Shown here: positions 27,979 through 36,191 of the stretch, in pieces | Position numbering within the stretch: the first letter of the stretch is position 1 | How the letters are laid out: each line of letters starts with the position of its first letter | Assembly (NCBI RefSeq): GCF_003795145.1 | Contig: NZ_CP027786.1 | Span: forward strand, 1,116,001 to 1,180,000 | Direction: 5' to 3' | Source of the DNA: Tetragenococcus koreensis | GTDB taxonomy: Bacteria; Bacillota; Bacilli; Lactobacillales; Enterococcaceae | DNA: 64,000 nucleotides | Made by a program: the position numbers and the translations under genes | The notes under the pieces: model-generated | What the model was told of the DNA's origin: nothing | Seen by the model: the letters and a program-made list of their open reading frames with translations, nothing else | The model's database searches: none

Positions 27979-27983
27979 GTCAA
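27955..27983 (-). promoter_or_regulatory. Sigma-A promoter of the opuA operon
   Basis: Minus strand TTGACA (27983-27978), 17-bp spacer, TACGAT (27960-27955). It is embedded in the BusR-type dyad, so repressor binding would block polymerase. Confidence 0.78.
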
Positions 27984-28017
27984 AAGAAAAAAGAAACTAT
28001 TTTTGCAACAATTTCTT

Positions 28018-28668
28018 CTAATTTATTTCATTCGGATAGAAAAGCTGGGTCATTCGTTGAACGCTTAATTCACTGCCCACAAAGTAAATCGTATTGCCTA
28101 CACTTAATTTTGCATAGGGGCCAGGTGAAAGTAATAATTCGACATCCGTTTGAATCCCCACAATTGTTGCGCCAGTTATTTGCCAAATGTTCAGGTCTGC
28201 TACACTTTCTTCTAAATGCTGGGCTTCTGCGGTCAACTTTAATTCAAAAGGAACAAAGGTCGAAATATCATGTACTTTTTTCGTTTGATTAACAAGTACA
28301 TTTAATAATTCAGAAAAACTATTTAGCTCTTGTCTTTGACGCTGAACACTATCTAATAGGTCTTGACGGATTTCTTGAATTGACTGCACATTTTTATACT
28401 TTTCAACAAATAACTGAGCATTTTCTCTAGAAGCGACATACGTTCCACTACCTTGTTGGACTTCCATAATTTCCAGATCGACCAAGACATTAATCGCCTT
28501 ACGAGCAGTTTCAGGGGAAACATTAAAATTACTTGCTAAAGTCGAACGCGCATGAATTTTTTGCCCAACTTTATAACGGTTTTCAACAATTCGTTCCGCA
28601 ATATCTACAGCAATTTGCTGATAACGCGGTAGTGTAACTCGTTTAGTAGGTTTCAATTCTTCTGCCAT
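28018..28668 (-). CDS. busR: GntR/RCK_C transcriptional repressor BusR (c-di-AMP responsive)
   Basis: BusR represses osmoprotectant uptake genes and is activated by c-di-AMP in Lactococcus and Streptococcus. The 216 residues comprise a GntR-type winged helix (about 10-78: RYQQIAVDIAERIVENRYKVG, VSPETARKAINVLVDLEI, QQGSGTYVA), a coiled linker (about 85-130) and a TrkA-C/RCK_C ligand domain (about 140-210: ISTFVPFELKLTAEAQHLEESV, IVGIQ, LLSPGPYAKLSVGNTIYFVG). It lies directly upstream of opuAA, in the same direction. The ligand is inferred from the family. Confidence 0.92.
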   Translation of the reverse strand: MAEELKPTKRVTLPRYQQIAVDIAERIVENRYKVGQKIHARSTLASNFNVSPETARKAINVLVDLEIMEVQQGSGTYVASRENAQLFVEKYKNVQSIQEIRQDLLDSVQRQRQELNSFSELLNVLVNQTKKVHDISTFVPFELKLTAEAQHLEESVADLNIWQITGATIVGIQTDVELLLSPGPYAKLSVGNTIYFVGSELSVQRMTQLFYPNEIN

Positions 28669-28828
28669 GGTTTCCTTTCTCCTAGCTACTTTTTTGGTTA
28701 ACCTCTTTAAAAAATAGTACCATAATAATTGTTAAAAAGAAAACAGCTAGCCCCTCTTTTTTCTATTCAATGAACAATTGAAAAAAAGCAGCAACTGAAT
28801 GATAATAAGGTCAAGGAGGCATAAACTT

Positions 28829-29929
28829 ATGCAAAAAATAGCCATCATTGGTAGTGGAATTATTGGTATTACTTTGGCAAACTATTTAGATACAACAAAA
28901 TACGACATCACTTTATTTGATGAAGGAAACGGTCAAGCGACTAAAGCTAGCGCAGGAATCATTTCCCCCTGGTTATCTAAACGTAGGAATAAGCGATGGT
29001 ATCGTTTAGCTAAAGACGGAGCAGCCTTTTTCCAAAAATTAGTTACTGACATGAATATTTCAAACGATATTTACGCACAAAATGGCACCATCCTTTTACG
29101 TAAAAATGGCTTGGAATCCTTAGCCACCTTAGCTGAACAACGGAAAAGAGATGCACCAGAAATTGGTGAAATCAAGCTTCTTTCTTCTAATGCAACAACC
29201 AACAAACTACCTTTATTAGCGCCACAAGAATCTTTATATATCTCCGGAGGCGCTAGGTTAGATGGGTTGCATTATCTAGATTATATGAAAAAACTAGCAG
29301 CGCAAAAACAAATTCATTTTATTAGCGAAAAAGTTACCCTTGAAAAAGAAAACGATCATTGGCAAATCAACACGCCCAACCAACAAATGTCAGCAGATCG
29401 TGTTGTATTGGCTGCTGGTCCTAATTGCAAAACGCTATTAGAACCTCTTGGTTATCAGGTAGATCTCCGTCCACAAAAAGGACAGCTTATCGTCTTTAAA
29501 ACATCTCAAGCCCAAAGTGTAAACTGGCCAGTTGCTATGTTGGATAATGAAGCGGACCTGATTCCTGCTAACAACGGGCAAGTTATTATCGGCTCAACTC
29601 ATGAAAACGAGGAACACTGGGATTTGCATCCTACGACTGCAGCATTTGAACAATTAACTACCAACAGTAAAGATTTTTTGCAGTTTCCTGAAAGTCTTTT
29701 AAAAAATTCTTTCAGCTACCGTGTAGGTACACGAGCCTATACCTCAGACTTTGCTCCATTTTTTGGTCCACTGACTGAGGAACCATCGCTTTTGGTCGCT
29801 AGCGGTTTAGGTTCTTCTGGCTTAACTACCGGGCCTTATATTGGTTACTTATTAGCAAACTATATTAATGAAGGAACCTGGCCAGATACAGACTATCAAA
29901 AACCTCTGAATACTTACATTCAAAAATAG
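28829..29929 (+). CDS. FAD-dependent oxidoreductase (DadA/glycine oxidase family)
   Basis: A 366-residue flavoprotein with the N-terminal Rossmann motif IAIIGSGIIG (4-13), GNGQATKASAGIISPW (the DAO-family segment), and C-terminal GSSGLTTGPYIGYLLA. It resembles D-amino acid dehydrogenases, glycine oxidases and related amine oxidases; substrate unknown. The start at 28829 is chosen because AAGGAGG lies 9 bases before it; an upstream in-frame ATG at 28799 lacks a site. A bidirectional terminator follows. Confidence 0.85.
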   Translation: MQKIAIIGSGIIGITLANYLDTTKYDITLFDEGNGQATKASAGIISPWLSKRRNKRWYRLAKDGAAFFQKLVTDMNISNDIYAQNGTILLRKNGLESLATLAEQRKRDAPEIGEIKLLSSNATTNKLPLLAPQESLYISGGARLDGLHYLDYMKKLAAQKQIHFISEKVTLEKENDHWQINTPNQQMSADRVVLAAGPNCKTLLEPLGYQVDLRPQKGQLIVFKTSQAQSVNWPVAMLDNEADLIPANNGQVIIGSTHENEEHWDLHPTTAAFEQLTTNSKDFLQFPESLLKNSFSYRVGTRAYTSDFAPFFGPLTEEPSLLVASGLGSSGLTTGPYIGYLLANYINEGTWPDTDYQKPLNTYIQK

Positions 29930-29937
29930 CTTTTCTT

Positions 29938-29988
29938 AAATAAAGCCGTTGGAGTCTAGTATTGGTGTAGTTTCCAACGGCTTTATTC
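29938..29988. terminator. Bidirectional terminator
   Basis: AATAAAGCCGTTGGA / TCCAACGGCTTTATT, a 15-bp stem with a 19-nt loop between the convergent FAD oxidoreductase and DUF1801 genes. Confidence 0.82.
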
Positions 29989-29991
29989 TGT

Positions 29992-30375
29992 TCATTTATC
30001 AATTGCCTTACGCCAAAAAGTAGGATAGTTCCGTTTTTCATCAAGATTAAATTGGATAATTTCGTAAAGTAGTTGGTAATTGATCGTCTCTTCCCATTTA
30101 ATTCGAAAAGTACTTTTGCCTTGTCCGTAACCACAAGCTGTGATTCTATCGGAAAATTCCTTGATACCTGCAACTTCTGGCGAAACAGTGATATGTTTTT
30201 TTGTTTTATTAAAAGAAATAATAAATGTTTCATTATAAGTGTACATTGGTTCATTCCACTTAAAAACCAACTGTAGTTGTGAGAATTTGGCTTGAACCGA
30301 ATCCATAAGTTCAGAAAATTTTTCCTTATGTTCTTCTTGATCAATTGTCGCAATATATTCTTGTAATGTCGTCAA
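29992..30375 (-). CDS. DUF1801 family protein (YdhG/frataxin-like fold)
   Basis: A 127-residue protein with the DUF1801 motifs: EYIATIDQEEHKEKFSELMDSV at the N-terminus, FKWNEPMYTYNETFIISF, KKHITVSPEV and a C-terminal RNYPTFWRKA. The Bacillus relative YdhG (Fra) has been described as a frataxin-like iron chaperone, but assignment here is by family resemblance only. It lies downstream of the repeat element and metQ on the same strand. Confidence 0.7.
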   Translation of the reverse strand: MTTLQEYIATIDQEEHKEKFSELMDSVQAKFSQLQLVFKWNEPMYTYNETFIISFNKTKKHITVSPEVAGIKEFSDRITACGYGQGKSTFRIKWEETINYQLLYEIIQFNLDEKRNYPTFWRKAIDK

Positions 30376-30430
30376 CAGTCTTCTCCTTTTTATTTCATTA
30401 CAACTAAACGCTGAAAAAATACATAAAAAT

Positions 30431-30735
30431 AGAGCTGTGACATAAGACTATTTGATAAAAATATCCGAACTACAGAGAGCTTGCTCCTGCGGTTACTCGT
30501 CGCACAAAACATTGCTCCTGCGGTTACTCGTCGCACAAAACATTGCTCCTGCGGTTACTCGTCGCACAAAACACTGCTCCTGCGGTTACTCGTCGCACAA
30601 AACACTGCTCCTGCGGTTACTCGTCGCACAAAACACTGCTCCTGCGGTTACTTGTCGCAAATCCACAATGATTAGCAAATCTCAATAAATATAGTTCGGA
30701 TTTTTTTAACTTGTTTTTACTTATGTCACAGCTCC
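30431..30735 (-). repeat. Palindromic 3'-end element B with expanded core
   Basis: A 305-bp relative of the element at 16463-16618, between metQ and the DUF1801 gene. The outer arms GAGCTGTGACATAAG (30432-30446) and CTTATGTCACAGCTC (30720-30734) are exact complements. The inner stem ATCCGAACTA / TAGTTCGGAT lies at 30463-30472 and 30692-30701. The core holds six tandem copies of a 31-bp unit. Read in the metQ direction, the distal arm is followed by TATTTTTAT, so the whole can act as a large terminator. In both elements the core faces the same way relative to the upstream gene. Confidence 0.78.
30482..30660 (-). repeat. Six tandem copies of a 31-bp unit
   Basis: The unit is TGCTCCTGCGGTTACTCGTC followed by GCACAAAACAT or GCACAAAACAC. 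Copies start at 30482, 30513, 30544, 30575, 30606 and 30637. The copies are nearly identical: the first two end in T, the next three in C, and the last has one C-to-T change and a diverged tail like the one in element A. The copies adjoin with no spacers. Frames through it are open in all registers only because no unit contains a stop; I do not treat it as coding. Confidence 0.92.
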
Positions 30736-30745
30736 ATGTGCTTTT

Positions 30746-31585
30746 TTAAAATAGCGGAATAACTGCGCCTTGGTATTCTTCATCCATATAATCTTTTACT
30801 TTGTCACTTTGCAACGCTTCAACCAAAGCTTCAGTTGCTGGCGCATCTTCATCCCCATTACGGACAGCTACAATATTAGCATAAGTTTGTGCAGCTTCAG
30901 AATCTTCCCCTTCAATAGCTAAAGCATCATCTTGAACATCAAAACCTGCTTCTAAAGCATAGTTAGCATTGATTACAGCTAAGTCCACGTCTTCCACAGT
31001 ACGAGGAATTTGAGAAGCATCTAGTTCTGTTAGTTCTAGATTTTTTGGATTTTCTTCAATGTCGTCGATCGTAGCTGTGATGTCACTATCATCTTCTAAC
31101 TTAATTAAGCCAGCTTCTTCCAGCAATAATAACGCGCGAGCGCCATTAGTAGCATCATTAGGAATGGCAATTTCAGCGCCATTTTCTACATCATCAACCG
31201 AATCTGTTTGACCAGGATATAATCCCAGTGGTTCATAGTGAATTTGAGCTGCTGGAACTAAATCTGTATCATTTTCTTCATTAAAGTTATCTAAATAAGG
31301 CTCATGTTGGAAGAAGTTTGCATCAAGATCGCCATCAGCTAACGCTTGGTTAGGTAGCACATAATCATCAAAAACTTCAACTTCTAAATCATACCCTTCA
31401 TCAGCCAGATCATCTTCTACTTGATTTAAAATCTCAGCATGAGGCGTAGAACTAGCGCCTACCGTTAATGTCTCATTTTCATCCGAGCCACTGCCTTGGT
31501 CATTACCACCTGCACAAGCTCCTAATCCAACAGCTGTCAATCCTAGTACCCCAGCATACAATGTCTTTTTCAAACTTTTCTTCAT
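30746..31585 (-). CDS. metQ: Methionine-type ABC transporter substrate-binding lipoprotein
   Basis: A 279-residue NlpA/MetQ-family binding lipoprotein. Signal peptide MKKSLKKTLYAGVLGLTAVG ends at lipobox LGACAGG. Family motifs are VGASSTPHAEILNQV, FDDYVLPNQALADGDLDANFFQHEPYL and ATNGARALLLLEEAGLI. The start at 31585 has GGAGGAG 8 bases upstream. The mature protein is strongly acidic, as for opuAC. No metN or metI gene adjoins it, so it is an orphan subunit that may serve an ABC core elsewhere. A T-box leader upstream makes amino-acid-dependent control likely; methionine fits the family. Confidence 0.9.
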   Translation of the reverse strand: MKKSLKKTLYAGVLGLTAVGLGACAGGNDQGSGSDENETLTVGASSTPHAEILNQVEDDLADEGYDLEVEVFDDYVLPNQALADGDLDANFFQHEPYLDNFNEENDTDLVPAAQIHYEPLGLYPGQTDSVDDVENGAEIAIPNDATNGARALLLLEEAGLIKLEDDSDITATIDDIEENPKNLELTELDASQIPRTVEDVDLAVINANYALEAGFDVQDDALAIEGEDSEAAQTYANIVAVRNGDEDAPATEALVEALQSDKVKDYMDEEYQGAVIPLF

Positions 31586-31644
31586 CTTCAATCTCCTCCA
31601 AAAATTTTTTTTCATTCGAACAAAAGATCCAATTTTTTTCCACT

Positions 31645-31920
31645 AAAAAAGCCCTCTTATCAGTAAAACTGATAAAAGGGCGAAAATTTCGCGGTACCAC
31701 CTTGTTTTAGAAGTTTGCACTTCTCTTAGACCATCTCAAAATTAATGAAATGATGTTCAAGTTAACGATTGAACCTTTCGAAATCATCTACATATCGATG
31801 ATTTATCCTCAGAGACCATCTTCATTTCTTACTTCATAATCTTTTTCACCAACCAAGATCTCTCTGAATAGAAGTTAGAAACTACTCTTCTCATCAACGG
31901 AATTCTCATGTGTTTTGTTG
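31645..31920 (-). ncRNA. T-box riboswitch leader of metQ
   Basis: Minus-strand leader. The conserved T-box AGGTGGTACCGCG lies at 31702-31690 and is followed by the terminator GCCCTTTTATCAG-TTTTA-CTGATAAGAGGGC and six T (31681-31645). Upstream is a long stem-I region with GATGAGAAGAGTAG and GGTCTCTGAGG elements. Candidate ATG (Met) specifier triplets lie at 31825-31823 and 31819-31817, but I cannot fold the stem to decide. An uncharged tRNA should pair with the T-box and prevent termination, raising metQ expression. Confidence 0.92.
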
Positions 31921-31926
31921 TATTGT

Positions 31927-31955
31927 AATTTACACTAGAAAGAATGAATTGTCAA
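31927..31955 (-). promoter_or_regulatory. Promoter of the T-box/metQ transcript
   Basis: TTGACA (31955-31950), 17-bp spacer, TAAATT (31932-31927) with TG before the -10. A strong consensus promoter feeding the leader. Confidence 0.82.
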
Positions 31956-32005
31956 GTGTCTGATAGTCTACCGGTCCCACATTGGTTCTCACAAATGAAA
32001 AACTT

Positions 32006-32980
32006 TCACTCTCTTATCAACGCCTGTGTCGTACACCTGAAAGAACCACCAAACATTCTAGAAACGCGGTAATCGAGCGTTTCTACTTTTATACCTTTGG
32101 CTTTAATTTGTGCAATCAAATCAGTGAACGCTTGATCGGTAACATATACCTGATCGTTGATTGGCAGGCCGTTTGTTATTAGGTTGGCAGCTTCTTTCAA
32201 CGAAACGTTGATTTTTTCCCAATCATTTAATTCTTCAGGTATGCCATCTAAGAAGGCCTCTTTGCAAACAATCATTAAGCCCTCTTTAAGCATACTAAGC
32301 GCACAATCCAGATGCAAAATCGATGGATGCAAACGAACAGGAACCACTTTATAATCAAATTGTTCCATAAGTTGTTTGAGCCAACGAATACCATTTAGAT
32401 TGCTAGCCAACCCAGAATGACCAACAAAAATAGTTTCCCCTAAAACAACAACATCGCCACCTTCAATAAACGGTCCAATTTCACTCTTTTCGCCTTCTGA
32501 TAAATCAGGTTGAGGAGCTGCAAAATAATATCCCTCATTATTTTTGGCCCATTCATTTAAAACAGGACGGATAGGAAGTATTTCTCTGCGACGATGCATA
32601 AACCGCAAATTTCCTTCAATGATAAAAGGCCCAATCGTAAAGAAAGGATCTCTGGAAAAGAAATTGCTATAGCCAACTCCTTGGCTTCTTCCATATTCTT
32701 TTTCATGTCGTGTAAGTAAACGCGGCCTTAAAACCTCAACGCCATAAGATTCAAGAAGTGACTGCATTTTTATTTTTTCTTGTTCCCAATCGCTTTGCAA
32801 CTGTTTATCAGCCTCTGCTACATCTTTTCCACCACTATTTTTTACAAACTCTTCATTTTCTTTCGTCAAAAAAGAGGTATCCATGCTATTTTCAGTATCG
32901 TTTGGAAAACAAAACTCTGACTGCGCTAAAACAACTGATTTTAATGGTGCAAATTCGCTTACAACGTTTGTTTTTCTCAT
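32006..32980 (-). CDS. Amidinotransferase / arginine deiminase-superfamily enzyme
   Basis: A guanidino-group-modifying enzyme of PF02274 type, about 324 residues. Motifs of the five-bladed propeller fold are visible: SNFFSRDPFFTIG, FIEGGDVVVLG (Glu-Gly-Gly-Asp), HLDCALSML (catalytic His), and the nucleophilic Cys in GGSFRCTTQAL 9 residues from the end. It is shorter than arginine deiminase (about 410) and closer to DDAH- or amidinotransferase-like enzymes; substrate unknown. The start is chosen at the ATG after AGGAGG; an in-frame TTG at 33001 is less likely. A metabolic link with metQ is not evident. Confidence 0.82.
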   Translation of the reverse strand: MRKTNVVSEFAPLKSVVLAQSEFCFPNDTENSMDTSFLTKENEEFVKNSGGKDVAEADKQLQSDWEQEKIKMQSLLESYGVEVLRPRLLTRHEKEYGRSQGVGYSNFFSRDPFFTIGPFIIEGNLRFMHRRREILPIRPVLNEWAKNNEGYYFAAPQPDLSEGEKSEIGPFIEGGDVVVLGETIFVGHSGLASNLNGIRWLKQLMEQFDYKVVPVRLHPSILHLDCALSMLKEGLMIVCKEAFLDGIPEELNDWEKINVSLKEAANLITNGLPINDQVYVTDQAFTDLIAQIKAKGIKVETLDYRVSRMFGGSFRCTTQALIRE

Positions 32981-33149
32981 CAAATTTCCTCCTGACTTCA
33001 ATATTCAATTATCTATTATAACGAGTATTTATGAGAATGTCGAAAATAGAATAACTCAAATATTTTATTAGTAGAGAATAAAACAGATTCTGTACAATTA
33101 AAACAATATTTTCAAGTAGTTTTTTTCTACTGTAAATTAGCACTTTCCT

Positions 33150-34103
33150 CTATGGTTTCAGTAAAACTTTTCCTATATTCTTACCTTCTTCTAAATAATC
33201 ATGTGCTTTTTTTCCGTCCGCAAGTGAAAAAATTGTCGGTTCACTAATGGCAATTTTTTCATTTAAAAAATAGGAAAATAAACGTTGGCTTCTTTGTTGT
33301 CTCTCTTCAAAGTTTATTAGATAATCCCATAGATCACCGGTTAGAATACTTTTTGAGTGTGCTAGCAGATCAATCAAGTCAACTTGTGGCGGAGTACCTC
33401 CAGCCATACCGAAAAAGATTACTTTTCCACGATTTTTCAAGAAAGAAATGTTTTGGTTTAATGTTTTCCCTACACCATCGTATACGACATCAAATTTTCC
33501 AGCTAGCTTATCGCTCCAACCTTTTTCTCGACTGGGAAAAACTTCTTTTACTCCAAAAGATAATGCCAATTTTTTCTTAGCTTTTGTTGAAGCAGAACCG
33601 TAGACAGAAATACCTTCTGAAATAAGCATTTGAGCTAAAATTTGTCCTACACCACCGCTTATGCCAGTAATAAAGACTTGGTCTCCTTCATTGGGTTTAC
33701 TAAGATCATGCGCTAAAAAATCTGCTGTCAGGCCTTGAAGCCCAACGGATACAGCCAACTGAGAAGATATTCCTTGAGGTAAATGAATAATGTTGTCTCT
33801 GGGCACCGCAACATACTCAGCATTGGCAAAGGGAACATCAACAAAAAGGACTTCTCTGCCAATGTTAAATTGACCCACGCCAGAGCCTACTTTGACAATT
33901 TTCCCGACGCCTTCATACCCATTGATATATGGTTTATTATTTTCAATATGATACTCCCCTTTTCTACGGTAGATATCAGCAAAATTCAATCCAATATATT
34001 CTGTCTTTACCAAAACCTCATCAGCTTGCAATACAGGCTCGGGTAACTCTCCGTATTCTAAAACAGCGCTAGTTCCAAAATTTTTAAAATAAAGTGCCTT
34101 CAT
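33150..34103 (-). CDS. Quinone oxidoreductase-like MDR protein (zinc-independent)
   Basis: A 317-residue medium-chain dehydrogenase/reductase of the QOR group. Features are EYIGLNFADIYRRKGEYH in the N-domain, GYEGVGKIVKVG, and the NADPH motif ITGISGGVGQILAQ with A/G-rich turn, then GMAGGTPPQVDLIDLLA. No zinc-binding Cys cluster is seen. It probably reduces quinones or enones with NADPH. It stands alone, in the direction of the amidinotransferase gene. Confidence 0.85.
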   Translation of the reverse strand: MKALYFKNFGTSAVLEYGELPEPVLQADEVLVKTEYIGLNFADIYRRKGEYHIENNKPYINGYEGVGKIVKVGSGVGQFNIGREVLFVDVPFANAEYVAVPRDNIIHLPQGISSQLAVSVGLQGLTADFLAHDLSKPNEGDQVFITGISGGVGQILAQMLISEGISVYGSASTKAKKKLALSFGVKEVFPSREKGWSDKLAGKFDVVYDGVGKTLNQNISFLKNRGKVIFFGMAGGTPPQVDLIDLLAHSKSILTGDLWDYLINFEERQQRSQRLFSYFLNEKIAISEPTIFSLADGKKAHDYLEEGKNIGKVLLKP

Positions 34104-34208
34104 TGTTACACTTCCTCTTTGTATTATTTTTTCATTCGTTTGTTTGCTAATGAAACAGCAAGTAGACTTTGTATGTAATCAACTAAGAACTTAAATTTCT
34201 TCAACTAT

Positions 34209-34246
34209 AAAAAAAGGCCGAACCCTCACTCAGTAAGGATTCAGCT
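34209..34246 (-). terminator. Terminator of the ireB-ruvX-DUF1292 operon
   Basis: Minus strand GCTGAATCCTTAC-TGA-GTGAGGGTTCGGC followed by seven T. Confidence 0.85.
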
Positions 34247-34258
34247 TAACATTTAAGT

Positions 34259-34576
34259 TTATTCTTCTTCATCAGCCATGAATGTATTAAATACTTCTTC
34301 AATCATGTCCCATTCTTTATCTGTTTCGATTTGTTCTAAATTGCCTTCTGTGCCTTCTTCATTTTCGATATAAGCATAAGCTTGCAATTCGACTTCCTCA
34401 TCTTCATCAGTTCCAGCTGGATATAATAAAACATAATTACGACCAAATTCTTCTTGGCCGTCGATAGTAAGTAAGATTTCATACAAGGTTTCATTTCCTT
34501 GTTCATCCACTAAAGTAATATGTTCATGTCCTTCATGATCATGATCATGGTCGTGATCGTGTGTATGTTCTGCCAT
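34259..34576 (-). CDS. yrzB: DUF1292 family protein (YrzB-like) with His-rich N-terminus
   Basis: A 105-residue acidic protein. The DUF1292 part ([64 protein letters not shown]) is conserved after ruvX in Firmicutes; its function is unknown. The N-terminus [16 protein letters not shown] is an unusual His-Asp repeat that could bind zinc, nickel or other divalent metals. It ends the ireB-ruvX-yrzB operon and is followed by a terminator. Confidence 0.88.
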   Translation of the reverse strand: MAEHTHDHDHDHDHEGHEHITLVDEQGNETLYEILLTIDGQEEFGRNYVLLYPAGTDEDEEVELQAYAYIENEEGTEGNLEQIETDKEWDMIEEVFNTFMADEEE

Positions 34577-34615
34577 TGGTTTAATTCTCCTCTTTTTCTT
34601 TTAAAAATGTGCAAT

Positions 34616-35038
34616 TTATTTTGCTACAGCGTCTAAATAGTTCTGTAGAATCACTACTGCTGCTAATTTATCAATTACTTTTTTTCGTTTTTTTCTGGAA
34701 GTATCCGCTTGTTCGACAAGCATCCGTTCAGCTTGAACCGTTGATAAACGTTCGTCTTGATAAATAACCGGCAGTTGATAGCTTTCTTCTAATTTTTTCC
34801 CATAATTCATTGATGCTTCAGCTCTAGGCCCGATTGAGTTATTCATATTTTTAGGCAGTCCAACCACAAATTGTTCCACTTCATATTGCTCAACCAATTC
34901 TTTTAATCTGGCAAAACCAAATTCGCCTTCTTCTTCATTGATTGGAATAATTTCAATGCCTTGTGCTGTCCACCCTAACGGATCACTTACAGCTACACCA
35001 ACCGTTTTTGAACCAACATCCAAACCCATAGTGCGCAT
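34616..35038 (-). CDS. ruvX: Putative pre-16S rRNA nuclease / Holliday-junction resolvase-like protein YqgF
   Basis: A 140-residue RNase H-fold protein. Its motifs are [16 protein letters not shown] (Asp6), [17 protein letters not shown] and [12 protein letters not shown]; the last Asp near 117-121 is partly conserved. E. coli YqgF trims the 5' end of 16S rRNA, and the older resolvase label comes from fold alone. It starts at the stop of ireB (overlap of one base), so it is translationally coupled. Confidence 0.94.
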   Translation of the reverse strand: MRTMGLDVGSKTVGVAVSDPLGWTAQGIEIIPINEEEGEFGFARLKELVEQYEVEQFVVGLPKNMNNSIGPRAEASMNYGKKLEESYQLPVIYQDERLSTVQAERMLVEQADTSRKKRKKVIDKLAAVVILQNYLDAVAK

Positions 35039-35304
35039 TATAAGTTGACTCCATGGTTTTCTAAATAAAAACGTATTAAGACTTCTAATACTTCATCTCG
35101 TTCATGGCGACGAATTAAATTACGCGCGTCGCGATAACGCGGAATGTACGCCGGATCGCCTGACAACAAATACCCTACGATTTGGTTAATTGGATTGTAC
35201 CCTTTTTCTTCAAGCGCACGGTATACGATCGCAAGAGTTTCGCTAACTTCTTTTTTGCGGCTGTCATCAAAATCAAAACGTACCGTTTCGTCTTTATAAC
35301 CCAT
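35038..35304 (-). CDS. ireB: IreB family regulatory phosphoprotein
   Basis: IreB is a small substrate of the PASTA kinase IreK that tunes cephalosporin resistance in Enterococcus faecalis. The 88 residues match the family: [58 protein letters not shown] (read in parts), and [14 protein letters not shown] recall Thr4 and Thr7 as phosphosites in E. faecalis; here position 4 is Lys and Thr7 is kept, so control may differ. alaS, often found upstream of ireB, is not present here. Confidence 0.93.
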   Translation of the reverse strand: MGYKDETVRFDFDDSRKKEVSETLAIVYRALEEKGYNPINQIVGYLLSGDPAYIPRYRDARNLIRRHERDEVLEVLIRFYLENHGVNL

Positions 35305-35467
35305 TCACACGACACCTCTTTCTCCTAATTGTTCACTTATTCTTTTGTATATTGTACTAAACAAATTGGGAAACTACAACTAAATCCGTTCATTTATAAA
35401 AAGTATATCTGAAAACTGTGATTATTTTGTGAATTTTGACTACTTTTTACAAATCCTTTTCTGGTTG

Positions 35468-35530
35468 AAAAAAGTCCTGATTTTCTCTTACTGATTAGCA
35501 CAAGTGCAATCAAAGAAAAGATCAAGACTT
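35468..35530 (-). terminator. Terminator after rex
   Basis: An imperfect long stem AAGTCTTGAT / ATCAGGACTT with an inner palindrome GCACTTGTGC, followed by TTTTTTC on the minus strand. Confidence 0.7.
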
Positions 35531-35534
35531 CCAT

Positions 35535-36191
35535 TTATTCTTCTTCAGATGATGGATTTAGACTTTCGTTACTGTGTAAAAAGTAAATCAACGTCTGTAA
35601 TTCATTGGTTAAATCAACATTTTGAATTAAAACATTAGCCGGTGCAGAAATACGCGCTGGCGTAAAGTTCAGAATACCTTTAATACCAGAGTCAACTAAG
35701 TCATTGACAACATCTTGTGCATTGGATGCTGGCACCGTCAAGATGGCAATTTCAATTCGTTGAATTGCAATTTGTTCAACCATATCAGACATTGGATATA
35801 CCGGAATGCCATCAACAATCCGTCCTACAATATCTGAATTAACATCAAACGCAGCACTTACACGAATGCTATTGCTTTGATGAAATTTATATTTTAACAG
35901 GGCACTACCTAAGTTCCCCACACCAACTAATGCGACATTGGTCATTTCGTCATCACTTAATGTTTTAGCAAAAAATTGCATTAAGCTTTCTACGTCATAA
36001 CCATATCCACGCTTACCTAATTCTCCAAAATAAGAAAAATCACGACGAATCGTGGCGCTATCGACTTGTACGGCCTCACTTAATTCAGTTGAGGAAACCT
36101 TTGTCTTTCCAGCATCATTTAAAATTCGCAAATAGCGATAATATAAAGGCAACCGTTTCGCAGTTGCTTTGGGAATACTATTTTCTTTCAC
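35535..36191 (-). CDS. rex: Redox-sensing transcriptional repressor Rex
   Basis: Rex senses the NADH/NAD ratio and represses fermentation and respiration genes. The 218 residues contain an N-terminal winged helix ([50 protein letters not shown] read in parts) and a Rossmann domain with [16 protein letters not shown] and the domain-swap C-terminal helix ([10 protein letters not shown]). It is divergent from an ABC-F gene, as in Bacillus (ydiF/ydiH region). Regulatory targets are likely alcohol and lactate metabolism outside this window. Confidence 0.96.
   Translation of the reverse strand: MKENSIPKATAKRLPLYYRYLRILNDAGKTKVSSTELSEAVQVDSATIRRDFSYFGELGKRGYGYDVESLMQFFAKTLSDDEMTNVALVGVGNLGSALLKYKFHQSNSIRVSAAFDVNSDIVGRIVDGIPVYPMSDMVEQIAIQRIEIAILTVPASNAQDVVNDLVDSGIKGILNFTPARISAPANVLIQNVDLTNELQTLIYFLHSNESLNPSSEEE

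Noticed and set aside
29865-30353. 162-residue ORF overlapping the DUF1801 gene in another frame
   Set aside because: The DUF1801 frame has family motifs and a ribosome site; the longer frame lacks both and overlaps the terminator.
30482-30660. CRISPR array made of the 31-bp repeats
   Set aside because: Copies adjoin directly with no unique spacers, there are no cas genes, and the array is inside a larger palindrome.
30452-30688. Repeat-encoded proteins in two frames (CSCGYSSHK and LLLRLLVAQ types)
   Set aside because: All frames stay open because the 31-bp unit lacks stops; no ribosome site; the repeat pattern is explained at DNA/RNA level.
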